Positions 40,147-49,463 of a DNA stretch of 64,000 nucleotides are shown here, one piece after another; position 1 is the first letter of the stretch; each line of letters starts with the position of its first letter. A program made the translations under genes and the position numbers. This stretch comes from an uncultured Cohaesibacter sp. GTDB lineage: Bacteria > Pseudomonadota > Alphaproteobacteria > Rhizobiales > Cohaesibacteraceae. The notes below the pieces were generated by a model. The model was not told where the DNA came from, searched no databases, and worked only from the letters and a program-made list of their open reading frames with translations. The stretch is from contig NZ_OY781091.1 in NCBI RefSeq assembly GCF_963676275.1, positions 2,086,775 through 2,150,774 on the forward strand, read 5' to 3'.

Positions 40147-41676
40147 TTAGACGGCTCTCTTCAGGCGGATACGATGCTTGGAAGGCTGGATGACATCCAT
40201 GACGCGACTGGGAGGGAATTTCGCCGTAACGGTCGTTCCCTTGCGCAGTTCGGACTGCAAATCGAAGCTGCCGCCATGCATGCTGACAAGGGCCTGCACG
40301 ATGGAGAGGCCCAGACCGGACCCTTCCTCGGCGCTCTGGATGGCCGCAGAGCCCTGACCGAATGCGCTGAGCACGGTTTCGATTTCATGCTCGGGGATGC
40401 CCATGCCGGTATCCTGGATCGAAACCATTTGTCCGCCACCCTCAAGTCCCTTGACCGTAAGGGTGATCTTGCCACCATTGGGGGTGAATTTCACCGCGTT
40501 GGTCAGCAGATTGAGGATGATCTGGCGAACAGCGCGTTCATCAGCCCAAAGCTTCGGCAAGGTCTGGTCCGCGTCAAGCGAGATGGTAACATCTTTGGCC
40601 TTGGCACGAATTCTGAGCAAATTCTCGCAATCTTCTGCAATCAGCGCCAGCGTCACCGCCTCTTCGTTGAGCCGATAGCGCCCGGCCTCGATGCGGGAGA
40701 GATCGAGAATTTCGTTGATCAGATTGAGCAGATGCGAACCAGAGGAATGGATGTCATTGGCATATTCGCGATATTTGTCATTGGGCAGAGGACCAAAAAC
40801 CTCGCTCTGCATCATTTCCGAAAAACCGAGAATGGCATTGAGTGGCGTGCGCAATTCGTGGCTCATGGTCGCCAGAAAACGGCTCTTTGCCGTATTGGCT
40901 TCCTCTGCCTGTCGCCGGGATTCGTCGGATATCGCTTTGGCCTGCTCCAGTTCGGTGATCAGATAGTCTTTCTCCAAACGGAAATTCAGCATGGCCAGCG
41001 TCGAGCTGTAAAGGCGTTTGGACAGTAGAATGAAAAAGACTATCGCGCCGATCGACATCAGCGAAAGGGTCGGGTCCGTGTCCGTGGAATGGATCAGGAT
41101 CGAGTGATTGATGACGAGCGCAATGGGAAGAGAGCCAGCCCACACCGCAGAAGGAATGGGAAAATTGAGCATCGTGGTCACCGCGATGACCACCAGCATC
41201 ACGGCAAACTGATATTCTTCAAGATAACCGACTTCCTTCGTGGTTGGCAGCAACAGGATGGCGGCCCAGATAATGCCGCCCATCGCTTCCATGACAAGAA
41301 ACCGTCTTTGCCATGAGCCAAGTTCGATATCGCTTTCAGCATGGCTCTTGAAACGCAGCGCATACAGGGTGCTGGCAGCATGCACCAATATGGCAGCAAT
41401 GATCCAGAGCAGCGAATTGAGAGGCGTCGTCCAGAGCGTAGAAATCGCGCCCGATATCAGGAACAGAACCGGGATGGCGTAAGCCGCAGAGCTTCTGTTT
41501 TCCGCATACATCAGCATCAGCTCATGACGGAAACTGGGGCGATAGCCATTCTTGTTGTTGAGTTGTTCACGCACGTCATGCACAGTCCGCAAAACGGCGC
41601 GACGCTTGGCTGCGCGCACACTATTTGCCTGCTGCGAATTCTCTTTTGACCGATCAGTGCGGAAAACACCGGCCAT
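40147..41676 (-). CDS. Membrane sensor histidine kinase, PleC/PdhS-like
   Basis: A 509-residue kinase. The N-terminal ~60 residues are basic and cytoplasmic, then six hydrophobic helices lie between about 66 and 218, then a coiled coil. The HisKA domain is ATMSHELRTPLNAILGFSEMM (H273) with EVFGPL after it, a combination common in alphaproteobacterial PleC/DivJ/PdhS kinases. HATPase_c has NLLTNAVKFTPNGG, DTGMGIP and GSGLGLSIVQALV. No response regulator gene is adjacent. A role in cell-cycle or developmental phosphorelay is inferred from family resemblance only. Confidence 0.9.
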   Translation of the reverse strand: MAGVFRTDRSKENSQQANSVRAAKRRAVLRTVHDVREQLNNKNGYRPSFRHELMLMYAENRSSAAYAIPVLFLISGAISTLWTTPLNSLLWIIAAILVHAASTLYALRFKSHAESDIELGSWQRRFLVMEAMGGIIWAAILLLPTTKEVGYLEEYQFAVMLVVIAVTTMLNFPIPSAVWAGSLPIALVINHSILIHSTDTDPTLSLMSIGAIVFFILLSKRLYSSTLAMLNFRLEKDYLITELEQAKAISDESRRQAEEANTAKSRFLATMSHELRTPLNAILGFSEMMQSEVFGPLPNDKYREYANDIHSSGSHLLNLINEILDLSRIEAGRYRLNEEAVTLALIAEDCENLLRIRAKAKDVTISLDADQTLPKLWADERAVRQIILNLLTNAVKFTPNGGKITLTVKGLEGGGQMVSIQDTGMGIPEHEIETVLSAFGQGSAAIQSAEEGSGLGLSIVQALVSMHGGSFDLQSELRKGTTVTAKFPPSRVMDVIQPSKHRIRLKRAV

Positions 41677-41887
41677 ACGCGATGCCCTTTAAATTTATAT
41701 AAAAATGCTCCAATTGGCATCATTTCTCATTTGTATTAAAATCCACCTGAAAAAGATGGTAAATAATGGGTAAATATTGATTTATCCGAATGTTAGTTTG
41801 TTTTGATAAGTCTCCGGGAAATATAATGGTTTCCCGTTTTATCGTAACAATTGCGAAGGGCCTTTTCCCAAAAGGGCTTTAAGGCAG

Positions 41888-42514
41888 ATGGCCATGGTCT
41901 CAGACATTGATTTGCTGGCAGAAGAGATCGCTAGGTGCCGTATTTGTCGTGATGGCCCTGATGGTCAATGTCTGCCGCACGATCCACGCCCGGTGGTCAG
42001 ATTGTCAGCAAGTGCAAGGATATGCATTGCAGGGCAGGCACCCGGGATGCGGGTTCACAAGACCGGTATCCCCTTCAACGATCCATCCGGCGACCGGTTG
42101 CGCGACTGGATGGGCGTGAGTCGGCAGGTCTTTTATGATCAGCGCCGCGTTGCCATCGTCCCAATGGGCTTCTGCTTTCCCGGATATGATGCCAAGGGCG
42201 GGGATCTACCGCCGCGCAAGGAGTGTGTCGGGAGATGGCATGACAGGGTTTTTGCTACAATGCCACAGTTGGAACTCATTCTCGTTATCGGGCAATATGC
42301 CCAGCGCTATCATCTGGGTGCCCGGCGCGGCAAGACGTTGACCCAGACTGTGCAAATGGCGCGCCGCCTTTGGCTGGAGCAGGCCAACCCCCGCATCCTG
42401 CCGCTGCCCCATCCTTCATGGCGCAATAGTGCGTGGCTTAAAAAAAATCCATGGTTTGAAAGTGATGTCCTGCCTCTGCTGAGGCGAGAGGTGCAAAAAT
42501 ATTGTTGCCCATGA
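41888..42514 (+). CDS. Uracil-DNA glycosylase family protein
   Basis: A 208-residue protein. It has an N-terminal Cys pair (CRICRDG, then a Cys at about residue 28). The motif A-like GQAPGMRVHKTGIPFNDPSGDRLRDW and the C-terminal LPHPSWRNSAW are shared with family 4/5-like UDGs. ILVIGQYAQRYHL is the usual central strand. It may remove uracil or act on another damaged base; the catalytic class is not certain. The Cys residues might bind an iron-sulphur cluster, but the full four-Cys pattern is not clear. AAGG precedes the ATG. Confidence 0.82.
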   Translation: MAMVSDIDLLAEEIARCRICRDGPDGQCLPHDPRPVVRLSASARICIAGQAPGMRVHKTGIPFNDPSGDRLRDWMGVSRQVFYDQRRVAIVPMGFCFPGYDAKGGDLPPRKECVGRWHDRVFATMPQLELILVIGQYAQRYHLGARRGKTLTQTVQMARRLWLEQANPRILPLPHPSWRNSAWLKKNPWFESDVLPLLRREVQKYCCP

Positions 42515-42723
42515 TCAGGGAAAATTTTTCCTCAAAGCAAGGGCTCTACAAAAGGATGATTGGTATTGGTTGCAGAAACTCATTGCTCTTAGAATTTTCT
42601 TTCTGTACCATTTTCTCAATGATGCGATTTGGAGGAATTTTATCCATCGATTTGATCGCCTTTGTCGGGCGCTCTGTCGGTTGACCGGATTGGAGATCGC
42701 TCCTTTAAAGATTGGAGATAGTC

Positions 42724-43203
42724 ATGTTGGACCGTTTGGACCGTCGTATTCTGCAAATATTGCAGGAAGACGCCACAATGCCAGTTGCAGAAATTGGCCG
42801 CCGTGTTGGCCTGTCCACAACGCCCTGTTGGCGTCGCATTCAGAAGATGGAGGAAGAGGGCGTCATCACCGGTCGGGTGGTGTTGCTCGATCCCAACAAG
42901 GTCAATACCAAGGTGACAGCCTTTGTCGCAGTGACCACCAACGAGCATTCTTCTGACTGGCTCAAGCGCTTTGCCGATGTCATTCGGGATTTTCCCGAGG
43001 TGGTGGAATTTTACCGCATGGCCGGGCAGGTGGATTATCTGCTGCGCGTTGTTGTGCCCGATATCGACGCCTATGATGCCTTTTACAAAAAGCTGATTGC
43101 CCGCATCGAGGTCGGTGACATTTCGACCACCTTTGCCATGGAGCAGATCAAATATACAACAGCACTGCCGCTCAACTATCTGCCGGACAAGGAAGCTCGT
43201 TGA
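42724..43203 (+). CDS. Lrp/AsnC-family transcriptional regulator
   Basis: A 159-residue regulator. The N-terminal winged HTH is LDRRILQILQEDATMPVAEI, then VGLSTTPCWRRIQKMEEEGV. The C-terminal RAM ligand domain includes VAVTTNEHSSDWLKRF and VDYLLRVVVPDIDAYDAFY. ATG 42724 follows GGAGATA. It is monocistronic with a terminator 34 bp downstream. The target is unknown; the convergent beta-hydroxyacid dehydrogenase gene or an amino-acid gene are candidates. Confidence 0.92.
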   Translation: MLDRLDRRILQILQEDATMPVAEIGRRVGLSTTPCWRRIQKMEEEGVITGRVVLLDPNKVNTKVTAFVAVTTNEHSSDWLKRFADVIRDFPEVVEFYRMAGQVDYLLRVVVPDIDAYDAFYKKLIARIEVGDISTTFAMEQIKYTTALPLNYLPDKEAR

Positions 43204-43236
43204 CAGTCCAGTCCGTGGACAAGGGATCAAGCTGAA

Positions 43237-43271
43237 AAAAGCCCGCTGCCGTGATGATGGCGCGGGCTTTT
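43237..43271. terminator. Bidirectional terminator between the lrp-like and dehydrogenase genes
   Basis: AAAAGCCCGC (43237-43246) and GCGGGCTTTT (43262-43271) form a perfect 10-bp stem with a 15-nt loop. The A- and T-rich flanks allow use by both convergent genes. Confidence 0.88.
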
Positions 43272-43307
43272 CAATTGCATGGCCAATTGTTGGCTTGGCT
43301 GTTCGTC

Positions 43308-44180
43308 CTACTTGCGGTCAAGCAGGGCAATGAGTGAGGAGGTGTCCCAGCGACTGCCACCAAGGCTCTGTACCTGAGAATAGAATTGGTCAACCGCTGC
43401 GGTTACCGGCAAATGGGACTGGTTGCTGCGGGCTTCGTCCAGAACAATCGCCAGATCCTTGCGCATCCAGTCGACCGCAAAGCCGAATTCGAACGCGCCC
43501 TTGGCCATGGTGGCCGCGCGGTTTTCCATCTGCCATGAGCCAGCTGCGCCTTTTGAGATGACATCGACCACGGCTTCCACATCAAGACCGGCCTGCTTGG
43601 CAAAATGGACGCCTTCCGAAAGCGCCTGAACAAGACCGGCAATGCAGATCTGGTTGACCATCTTGGTAAGCTGACCTGAGCCGGAAGGCCCCATAAGACC
43701 GACCATCTTGGCATAGGCTTCGATGACCGGTTTGGCCTTTTCGAAAATCTCAGCATCGCCACCGCACATGACCGTGAGAACGCCATTCTCTGCGCCAGCC
43801 TGACCGCCAGAAACCGGAGCGTCAATGAAGCCGACATCCTGTGCCTTGGCGACTTCATAAAGCTCGCGGGCAACCTTGGCGCTGGCAGTGGTGTTGTCGA
43901 TGAAAATGGCACCTTCCTTCATGGTGGAAAGCGCACCATATTCGCCGATCGTCACCTCGCGCAAATCGTCGTCATTGCCCACGCAGCAAAATACGAAATC
44001 GGCACCTTCTGCTGCCTTGTCCGGAGTGGTGGCCATGGCTCCGCCATGTTCGGCGACCCATTTTTCGGCCTTTTGTGCCGTGCGATTGTAAACGGTAACC
44101 TCGTGACCGCCCTTATGCATAAGGTGGGCTGCCATCGGATAGCCCATGACACCAAGACCGAGAAAAGCAACTTTGGCCAT
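43308..44180 (-). CDS. Beta-hydroxyacid dehydrogenase (3-hydroxyisobutyrate dehydrogenase / tartronate semialdehyde reductase family)
   Basis: A 290-residue NAD(P)-dependent enzyme. The N-terminal nucleotide loop is FLGLGVMGYPMAAHLM, the substrate segment IDAPVSGGQAGAENGVLTVM and the catalytic Lys lies in GQLTKMVNQ. The C-terminal helical domain ends DTSSLIALLDRK. Family members oxidise 3-hydroxyisobutyrate or reduce tartronate or succinate semialdehyde; sequence does not decide which. It lies downstream of glyS on the same strand, separated by a terminator, so it is probably its own unit. Confidence 0.9.
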   Translation of the reverse strand: MAKVAFLGLGVMGYPMAAHLMHKGGHEVTVYNRTAQKAEKWVAEHGGAMATTPDKAAEGADFVFCCVGNDDDLREVTIGEYGALSTMKEGAIFIDNTTASAKVARELYEVAKAQDVGFIDAPVSGGQAGAENGVLTVMCGGDAEIFEKAKPVIEAYAKMVGLMGPSGSGQLTKMVNQICIAGLVQALSEGVHFAKQAGLDVEAVVDVISKGAAGSWQMENRAATMAKGAFEFGFAVDWMRKDLAIVLDEARSNQSHLPVTAAVDQFYSQVQSLGGSRWDTSSLIALLDRK

Positions 44181-44232
44181 ATCTATAACCTCATATCGTT
44201 AGAGCGGAACAGGCTGTTCCTAAAAACAAATA

Positions 44233-44253
44233 GGGCGGCTGAAGAAGCCGCCC
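44233..44253 (-). terminator. Terminator after glyS
   Basis: GGGCGGCT (44233-44240) and AGCCGCCC (44246-44253) form a perfect 8-bp stem, 19 bp beyond the glyS stop. On the minus strand it is followed by a T-rich tract. Confidence 0.85.
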
Positions 44254-44271
44254 TTGATTATTTCCATTCGA

Positions 44272-46344
44272 TCAACCGGCAATTTTGGAGAAATCGGCCA
44301 CGGCGCGGGTCGTCTCGCGAATCTGGGTCAACATTCTCAACCGGTTTTCGCGGACTTCGGCGCGTTCGTCATTGACGAGCACCTTGTCAAAGAAATCATC
44401 GACCGGAGCGCGTAAGCTGGCAAGGGCCGACATGGCGGCTTCGAAATCCTCGGCCGCTACAGCTTCCTGAGCGGCAACCCGTGCCGTCTCAATTGCTGCC
44501 GCCAGCGCGATTTCCGCTGCCTCGAGCAGATGTGCCCCTTCGACAATGCCTTCAAAGCTGGTGCCGGACTTCTTTTCCTCTGCGCGCAGAATGTTGGCAG
44601 CGCGACGATAACCGGCAAGAAGATTGGCTCCATCATCGCTGGAAAGGAAGGACCCCAACGCTTCAACGCGCTTGGAGATCATCACGATATCGTCCTGACC
44701 GCCGAGCGCGAAGACCGCATCAAGCAGATCATGACGGGCTCCCTTGTCTTTCAGATAGACGCTGAGACGATCCGCAAAGAAGGAGAGCAGGTCGTCTTCC
44801 TGTGCAAAATCGGCGCGGGCCTTCTTGAAGATGTCGAGCAGAGAAAGGCGAATGCCATTTTCTTCCAATATGCGGATGACGCCGAGTGCTGCGCGGCGCA
44901 AGGCAAATGGATCCTTCGAGCCGGTCGGCTTTTCATCGATTGCCCAGAAACCGGTCAAAAGATCGAGCTTGTCTGCCAGCGCAACGGCGATGGATACCGG
45001 CTCTGTCGGCACATCATCACTGGGGCCCTGAGGCTTGTAATGCATCTCGATGGCGTCAGCCACCTTGGGATCTTCATTCTGTGCCAGAGCATAATAGCGG
45101 CCCATCAGCCCCTGTAGCTCGGTGAATTCGAACACCATGTCGGAAACAAGGTCGGCCTTGGCCAGCTTGGCTGCCCGGCCTGCAAGCGCCGTGTCAGCGC
45201 CAACCAGCGGCGCCAGAGCTTCGGACAGGTTCACAAGGCGCTGAACCCGCTCGCTCTGGGTGCCGAGCTTTTCATGGAATACCATGCTGTCGAGCTTGTA
45301 GAGGCGCGTTTCAAGGCCGGTCTTGAGGTCGGTTTCCCAGAAGAATTTGGCGTCAGACAGGCGCGCGCGGACAACCTTCTGGTTCCCGGCAACAATCGTC
45401 TTGCCGCCATCGGGAGCAACGAGGTTGGAAACCAGAATAAATTTGTTGGCCAGTTTGCCGGTTTTGCCGTCCTTGAGCACAAAGCATTTCTGATGCTCGC
45501 GGATCGAGGTCTGGATGACTTCGTCGGGCATGTCGAGGAAAGCCTGTTCGAACTCGCCCATCAGAACAACGGGCCATTCGACGAGACCTCCGACTTCTTC
45601 CAGCAGACCCATATCTTCAACCAGCTCCAGCCCCTGCGCAAAGGCAAGCGTTCTGGCGTCGTTCAGGATGATTTCCTTGCGCTCGTCCAGATCCAGCACG
45701 ACCTTGCGCTCCTTGAGAGCGGCGACATAATCCTCAAAGCGCTTGACCGTGAAGCTTTCCTTGGCATGGAAGCGATGGCCTTCGGTCTGATTGCCGCTTT
45801 CGATGCCTTCGACAGAGAAGGGAACGATTTCCGAGCCTTCTCCTTCTACCGACAGGGTACAAAGGATCGAATGCAGCGGGCGGACCCAGCGCAGAGCGCC
45901 TTCGCCAGCCTGACCCCATTTCTGGCTCTTGGGCCAGGGGAATTTGCGCACGACATCGGGCACCAGATCGGCGATGATGTCTTCCGCCTTGCGACCGGGC
46001 TTGTTGATCACGGCAACATAGAAATCGCCCTTCTTGGGGTCGGACTGAATGATAGCCTCATCGATGGAAGAGAGCCCGGCACCGCGCAGGAAGCCTTCCA
46101 GAGCCTTCTCGGGCGCACCAACGCGCGGCCCCTTGCGCTCTTCGGAAATGTTCGGAGAGGAGGCGGTCAGTCCGGTGATGGACAGGGCAAGGCGGCGAGG
46201 GGTGGCGAACTCGCGAGCGCCCTCATAGGTCAAACCGGCATCCACCAGACCCCCGGTGATCAGTTTTTTCAAGTCTTCAGCAGCCCGGCGCTGCATGCGG
46301 GCCGGGATTTCTTCGGAAAATAGCTCAAGCAGAAGGTCTGGCAT
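44272..46344 (-). CDS. glyS: Glycyl-tRNA synthetase beta subunit
   Basis: A 690-residue GlyS. The N-terminus is [22 protein letters not shown], typical of the family, with TPRRLAL, HKxFxKDxKTG-like [13 protein letters not shown] and [15 protein letters not shown] further on. The length equals the usual bacterial beta subunit. It works in an alpha2beta2 complex with GlyQ. No glyQ lies next to it in this window: the upstream neighbour is an amino-acid ABC permease on the same strand, behind its own terminator. The long plus-strand frame opposite it is not a gene. Confidence 0.97.
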   Translation of the reverse strand: MPDLLLELFSEEIPARMQRRAAEDLKKLITGGLVDAGLTYEGAREFATPRRLALSITGLTASSPNISEERKGPRVGAPEKALEGFLRGAGLSSIDEAIIQSDPKKGDFYVAVINKPGRKAEDIIADLVPDVVRKFPWPKSQKWGQAGEGALRWVRPLHSILCTLSVEGEGSEIVPFSVEGIESGNQTEGHRFHAKESFTVKRFEDYVAALKERKVVLDLDERKEIILNDARTLAFAQGLELVEDMGLLEEVGGLVEWPVVLMGEFEQAFLDMPDEVIQTSIREHQKCFVLKDGKTGKLANKFILVSNLVAPDGGKTIVAGNQKVVRARLSDAKFFWETDLKTGLETRLYKLDSMVFHEKLGTQSERVQRLVNLSEALAPLVGADTALAGRAAKLAKADLVSDMVFEFTELQGLMGRYYALAQNEDPKVADAIEMHYKPQGPSDDVPTEPVSIAVALADKLDLLTGFWAIDEKPTGSKDPFALRRAALGVIRILEENGIRLSLLDIFKKARADFAQEDDLLSFFADRLSVYLKDKGARHDLLDAVFALGGQDDIVMISKRVEALGSFLSSDDGANLLAGYRRAANILRAEEKKSGTSFEGIVEGAHLLEAAEIALAAAIETARVAAQEAVAAEDFEAAMSALASLRAPVDDFFDKVLVNDERAEVRENRLRMLTQIRETTRAVADFSKIAG

Positions 46345-46527
46345 GGTCTTCTCTATTTACATCGATAATTGGAAAGGTCTTTGGAATTTTGACCTAGCAA
46401 GACAGGGCGGCTTTGTCACTGATAAAATGACGCTTTGCTGCAACTGCTACCCGAAGCGCACAAGCCAATTGCACCCAAAGGGCCATAAATTGCCGATATT
46501 GCGGCAAAAGGTCAAAAGATGAAATCA

Positions 46528-46554
46528 AAGGCCCGTGATCTAAGCACGGGCCTT
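46528..46554 (-). terminator. Terminator after the amino-acid ABC permease genes
   Basis: AAGGCCCGTG (46528-46537) and CACGGGCCTT (46545-46554) form a perfect 10-bp stem with a 7-nt loop, 18 bp past the permease stop. Confidence 0.85.
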
Positions 46555-46572
46555 CATGGACGGATTGTTCGA

Positions 46573-47430
46573 TCAATCGCTGTCGCGCCGTAAGTGGCGC
46601 GTCAGGCGAAGCTCGATGACATCCCATAGCCTGCGGATGATTTCCACGCAGACGAGATAGAAAATCGCCGCATAGATATAGGCCTGAAAGTCATAGGTCT
46701 GGGAGAAGGCGCGGCGGGTTTCACCCATCAGGTCATAGACCGAGATGATCGAAACAACGGCAGAGCCCTTGATCATCAGAATGAACTCATTGCCATAAGG
46801 GCGCAGCGCGACGATCAGCGCCTGCGGCAGGATCACCTTGAAGAAGGTAACGAATTTGGGCAGGCCCAGACTCTGCGCCCCTTCTATCTGGCCCTTGGGC
46901 ACATTCATGATGGCACCGCGCAGGATTTCTGCCTGATAGGCCGCCGTGTTGAGCGTGAAGGACAGCAGCGCAATGGACCAGCTGTCACGGAACAGCCACC
47001 ACATATTCAGATCCTGCCAGAAATGGCGAAACTGGCCAAAGCCGTAATAGAGCAGGAACAGCTGTGCCAGCAGAGGCGTGCCGCGGAAGAAATAGATATA
47101 GCCAAAAGCGATGCGGTTAAACAGCTTGACCTTGGACATGCGCCCGAAGGCGACGGGGAGCGAAAGTATGCCGCCAAGGACAACAGACAGTGCGACCAGC
47201 TCGATCGATGTCAGGAAGCCATTGAGATATTTGGGCCAGTAACGGGCAACATAGTCGGCATCGTAACTGTCATAGAGAAACCAGATGATGCCGATGAAGA
47301 AGGCGATCCAGATGGCCAGCAGCAGAAAGCCGGTAATCTTGCTGGCGCTGAAGAGCTTGTCCTTCATGCTCGCCGGACGAGGCCGCGCTTCCAGAATGGA
47401 TTGGGATACGTAACTTGTTTGCATCGTCAT
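46573..47430 (-). CDS. Polar amino-acid ABC transporter permease (HisM/ArtM-like)
   Basis: A 285-residue inner-membrane permease with a long N-terminal cytoplasmic segment and about six helices. The EAA loop reads LRGAIMNVPKGQIEGAQSLG and binds the ATPase. Its start overlaps the stop of the next permease gene by one base, so the two form a heterodimer-type pair with HisQ-like 47430-48137. Binding-protein similarity suggests lysine/arginine/ornithine/histidine uptake. The C-terminus ends in a basic tail. No ATPase gene is adjacent. Confidence 0.92.
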   Translation of the reverse strand: MTMQTSYVSQSILEARPRPASMKDKLFSASKITGFLLLAIWIAFFIGIIWFLYDSYDADYVARYWPKYLNGFLTSIELVALSVVLGGILSLPVAFGRMSKVKLFNRIAFGYIYFFRGTPLLAQLFLLYYGFGQFRHFWQDLNMWWLFRDSWSIALLSFTLNTAAYQAEILRGAIMNVPKGQIEGAQSLGLPKFVTFFKVILPQALIVALRPYGNEFILMIKGSAVVSIISVYDLMGETRRAFSQTYDFQAYIYAAIFYLVCVEIIRRLWDVIELRLTRHLRRDSD

Positions 47431-48137
47431 CAGCGCAGCTCCCCGCGGCGGCCGCGTTTTTCAATGGCTTCCAGAGCCATGGAGGAGATGAAGGTCAGCA
47501 CCAGATAGATGACGCAGGCCAGCGCAAAGAAGAAGAAGGCTTCCTTGGTGTTGCGTGCCGCAAGGCCCGTTGCATGCATGGTGTCGGTCAGCCCGATCAC
47601 TGAAACAAGCGAGGTATCCTTGAGCAGGATCAGCCAGAGATTGGAAAGGCCCGGCAGCGCCAGCTTGATCAGTTGCGGCACGATGACCAGACGCATGGTC
47701 TTGAGCCATGGCAAGCCGAGCGCAAAGGCTCCCTCATATTGCCCTTGCGGGATGCCCTTGAAGGCGGAGAGGAAAACCTCACTTGCATAGGATGAGAAAA
47801 CAAAGGCCAGAGCGATCATACCTGCGATGAAGGAATTGACCTCGATGCTGGTGCCCAGAACCTTCTGAAACAGCAGATTCAGCAAAATCTGACCGCCATA
47901 ATAGACGATGAAAAGGGTCAGAAGTTCGGGCAGACCACGAAAAATGATCGTGAAGAGCTTGGCAGCCCTCTGAATGCTGGGCTCCCTGGCGTTGATGCCC
48001 AAAGCAAGAAAAAAGCCCATAAACAGGCCCACCGGCAGGGTGCAGATGCCAAGAGAGACAGTGTAGAGAACGCCATGAGCGATCTCGTCGCCCCAACCAG
48101 TGGCTCCGAAGGAAAGGAGCTTCAGTAAATAATCCAT
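47430..48137 (-). CDS. Polar amino-acid ABC transporter permease (HisQ/ArtQ-like)
   Basis: A 235-residue permease with about five or six helices. The EAA loop is FLSAFKGIPQGQYEGAFALG. FRGLPELLTLFIVYYGGQ is a HisQ/ArtQ-type segment. It lies 65 bp downstream of the first binding-protein gene, with a hairpin between them, and overlaps the second permease gene. It should pair with that permease in an importer for basic or polar amino acids. Confidence 0.92.
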   Translation of the reverse strand: MDYLLKLLSFGATGWGDEIAHGVLYTVSLGICTLPVGLFMGFFLALGINAREPSIQRAAKLFTIIFRGLPELLTLFIVYYGGQILLNLLFQKVLGTSIEVNSFIAGMIALAFVFSSYASEVFLSAFKGIPQGQYEGAFALGLPWLKTMRLVIVPQLIKLALPGLSNLWLILLKDTSLVSVIGLTDTMHATGLAARNTKEAFFFFALACVIYLVLTFISSMALEAIEKRGRRGELR

Positions 48138-48161
48138 AATGAATTGCCAGCTTCACTAAAG

Positions 48162-48184
48162 AGCCCGGCAGAGGCTGCCGGGCT
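48162..48184 (-). terminator. Intercistronic hairpin between binding-protein and permease genes
   Basis: AGCCCGGCA (48162-48170) and TGCCGGGCT (48176-48184) form a perfect 9-bp stem, 18 bp after the binding-protein stop and 25 bp before the permease start. It probably reduces read-through or protects the upstream mRNA, so that the binding protein is made in excess. Confidence 0.75.
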
Positions 48185-48202
48185 TGTTTTCAACCGTATC
48201 GA

Positions 48203-49003
48203 TTACTCGTCGCCACCATAGACGTCGAAGTCGAAATACTTGTCGTTGATTTCCTTGTATTTGCCATTGGCGCGGATGGCCTTGATGGCAGCGCTGAATT
48301 TGTCAGCAAGCTCGGTTTCGCCCTTGCGGACGGCAATGCCTGCGCCCTGACCATAAATTTCAGCGATGGCAGGGAAGGTGCCGAGGATCTTGCAGCAGGC
48401 GCCAGCTTCGGATTTCACCCATTCGTCGAGGACGACAACGTCATCGGTGACACCATCAAGACGACCGGCTTCCAGATCGAGCTTATATTCGTCAGAGGTC
48501 GGGTAGAGTTTCAGCTCGGTGTCCGGCAGCTTCTGTTCGGCGAAATTGGAGTGAGTCGTGGAAGACTGGGCACCAATTGTCAGGCCCTTGAGCTGTTCTA
48601 CAGCGGCAGGCAGATCTTCAGGGGAGATCGCGGCCAGCTTGGAATCCTTGGGAACAGCCAGAGCGCCCGGTGTGTTGTAATATTTCTTGGAGAAATCGAC
48701 CTTTTTCAGGCGATCAGGCGTAATGGACATGGAAGCGATGACGGCATCGAACTTGCCGGCGATCAGGGCAGGGATCATGCCGTCCCAATCCTGTACGACG
48801 AATTCGCATTCCACTTTCATTTCGTCGCAGAGGGCATTTGCCATGTCGATATCGAAACCGATCAGCTTGCCGTCTGAGGTGAGTTCGTTGAACGGAGGAT
48901 AGGCACCCTCGGTACCGATCAAAATCTTGTCTGCAGCCTGCGCTCCGCCAGCGACCATCATGAGTGCGGTTGCTGCGATAGCAATTTTGTTAAATAGACG
49001 CAT
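48203..49003 (-). CDS. Basic amino-acid ABC transporter substrate-binding protein (HisJ/ArtJ-like), copy 1
   Basis: A 266-residue periplasmic protein. The signal peptide spans about residues 1-23 (ending GGAQA). Family 3 SBP motifs follow: GTEGAYPPFNELTSDGKLIG, QDWDGMIPALIAGKFDAVI and SMSITPDRLKKVDFSKKYY. The Cys pair GACCK near residue 205 resembles the disulphide region of LAO-type proteins. ATG 49003 follows AGAGGGAAA. It is the first gene of the SBP-permease-permease unit. A close paralogue lies 460 bp upstream. Confidence 0.93.
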   Translation of the reverse strand: MRLFNKIAIAATALMMVAGGAQAADKILIGTEGAYPPFNELTSDGKLIGFDIDMANALCDEMKVECEFVVQDWDGMIPALIAGKFDAVIASMSITPDRLKKVDFSKKYYNTPGALAVPKDSKLAAISPEDLPAAVEQLKGLTIGAQSSTTHSNFAEQKLPDTELKLYPTSDEYKLDLEAGRLDGVTDDVVVLDEWVKSEAGACCKILGTFPAIAEIYGQGAGIAVRKGETELADKFSAAIKAIRANGKYKEINDKYFDFDVYGGDE

Positions 49004-49421
49004 AATATTTTCCCTCTTGCATATTGTATTCAATGAAGACCAGCCGCATGCAACCGGCAGTCATACAATATCGAGCCTATCGGTAGGCTTCTCTGGATTG
49101 GGCGGTGACTTGCCGCTTGGGTTGCATATTCCCACTATTTTGCTGGATTTGACAACAGGCAATCCGGGCAAAACCGGTTCATAGTCAGATTTTGCCCAAA
49201 TATTAGACTAGAGCGGAATAAAAGAACTGAAATGATATATTTTGCGAAATGTTATGTGGCTTGATCGGTGAAAATTTTCAAACAAAACTGGTTATGCCAA
49301 GCGAAGATTAAAGCAAAGGTTGCAGGGCAGTATAAAAATTGGGCAGATATGAGTGAAAAAAGCCAGTGTTGAAGAGACTATTTGTCGGTAAATTGACAAA
49401 CTGGTTTATCGTAATGGCAAA
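49004..49421. other. Intergenic region between the two binding-protein genes
   Basis: About 420 bp without a credible gene. It must contain the promoter of binding-protein copy 1 and its operon. AT-rich stretches near 49200-49400 are present, but I see no clear operator. Confidence 0.5.
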
Positions 49422-49449
49422 ATGCCGGAGGCGGGAACGCCTCCGGCAT
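49422..49449 (-). terminator. Terminator after binding-protein copy 2
   Basis: ATGCCGGAGGCG (49422-49433) and CGCCTCCGGCAT (49438-49449) form a perfect 12-bp stem with a 4-nt loop, 14 bp past the stop, with a short T-tract on the minus strand. It separates the two binding-protein genes into distinct units. Confidence 0.92.
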
Positions 49450-49463
49450 CGGGATTGACGATA

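Noticed and set aside
45274..46323. 349-codon plus-strand frame opposite glyS
   Set aside because: It is an antisense shadow of a well-conserved gene, with no family features.
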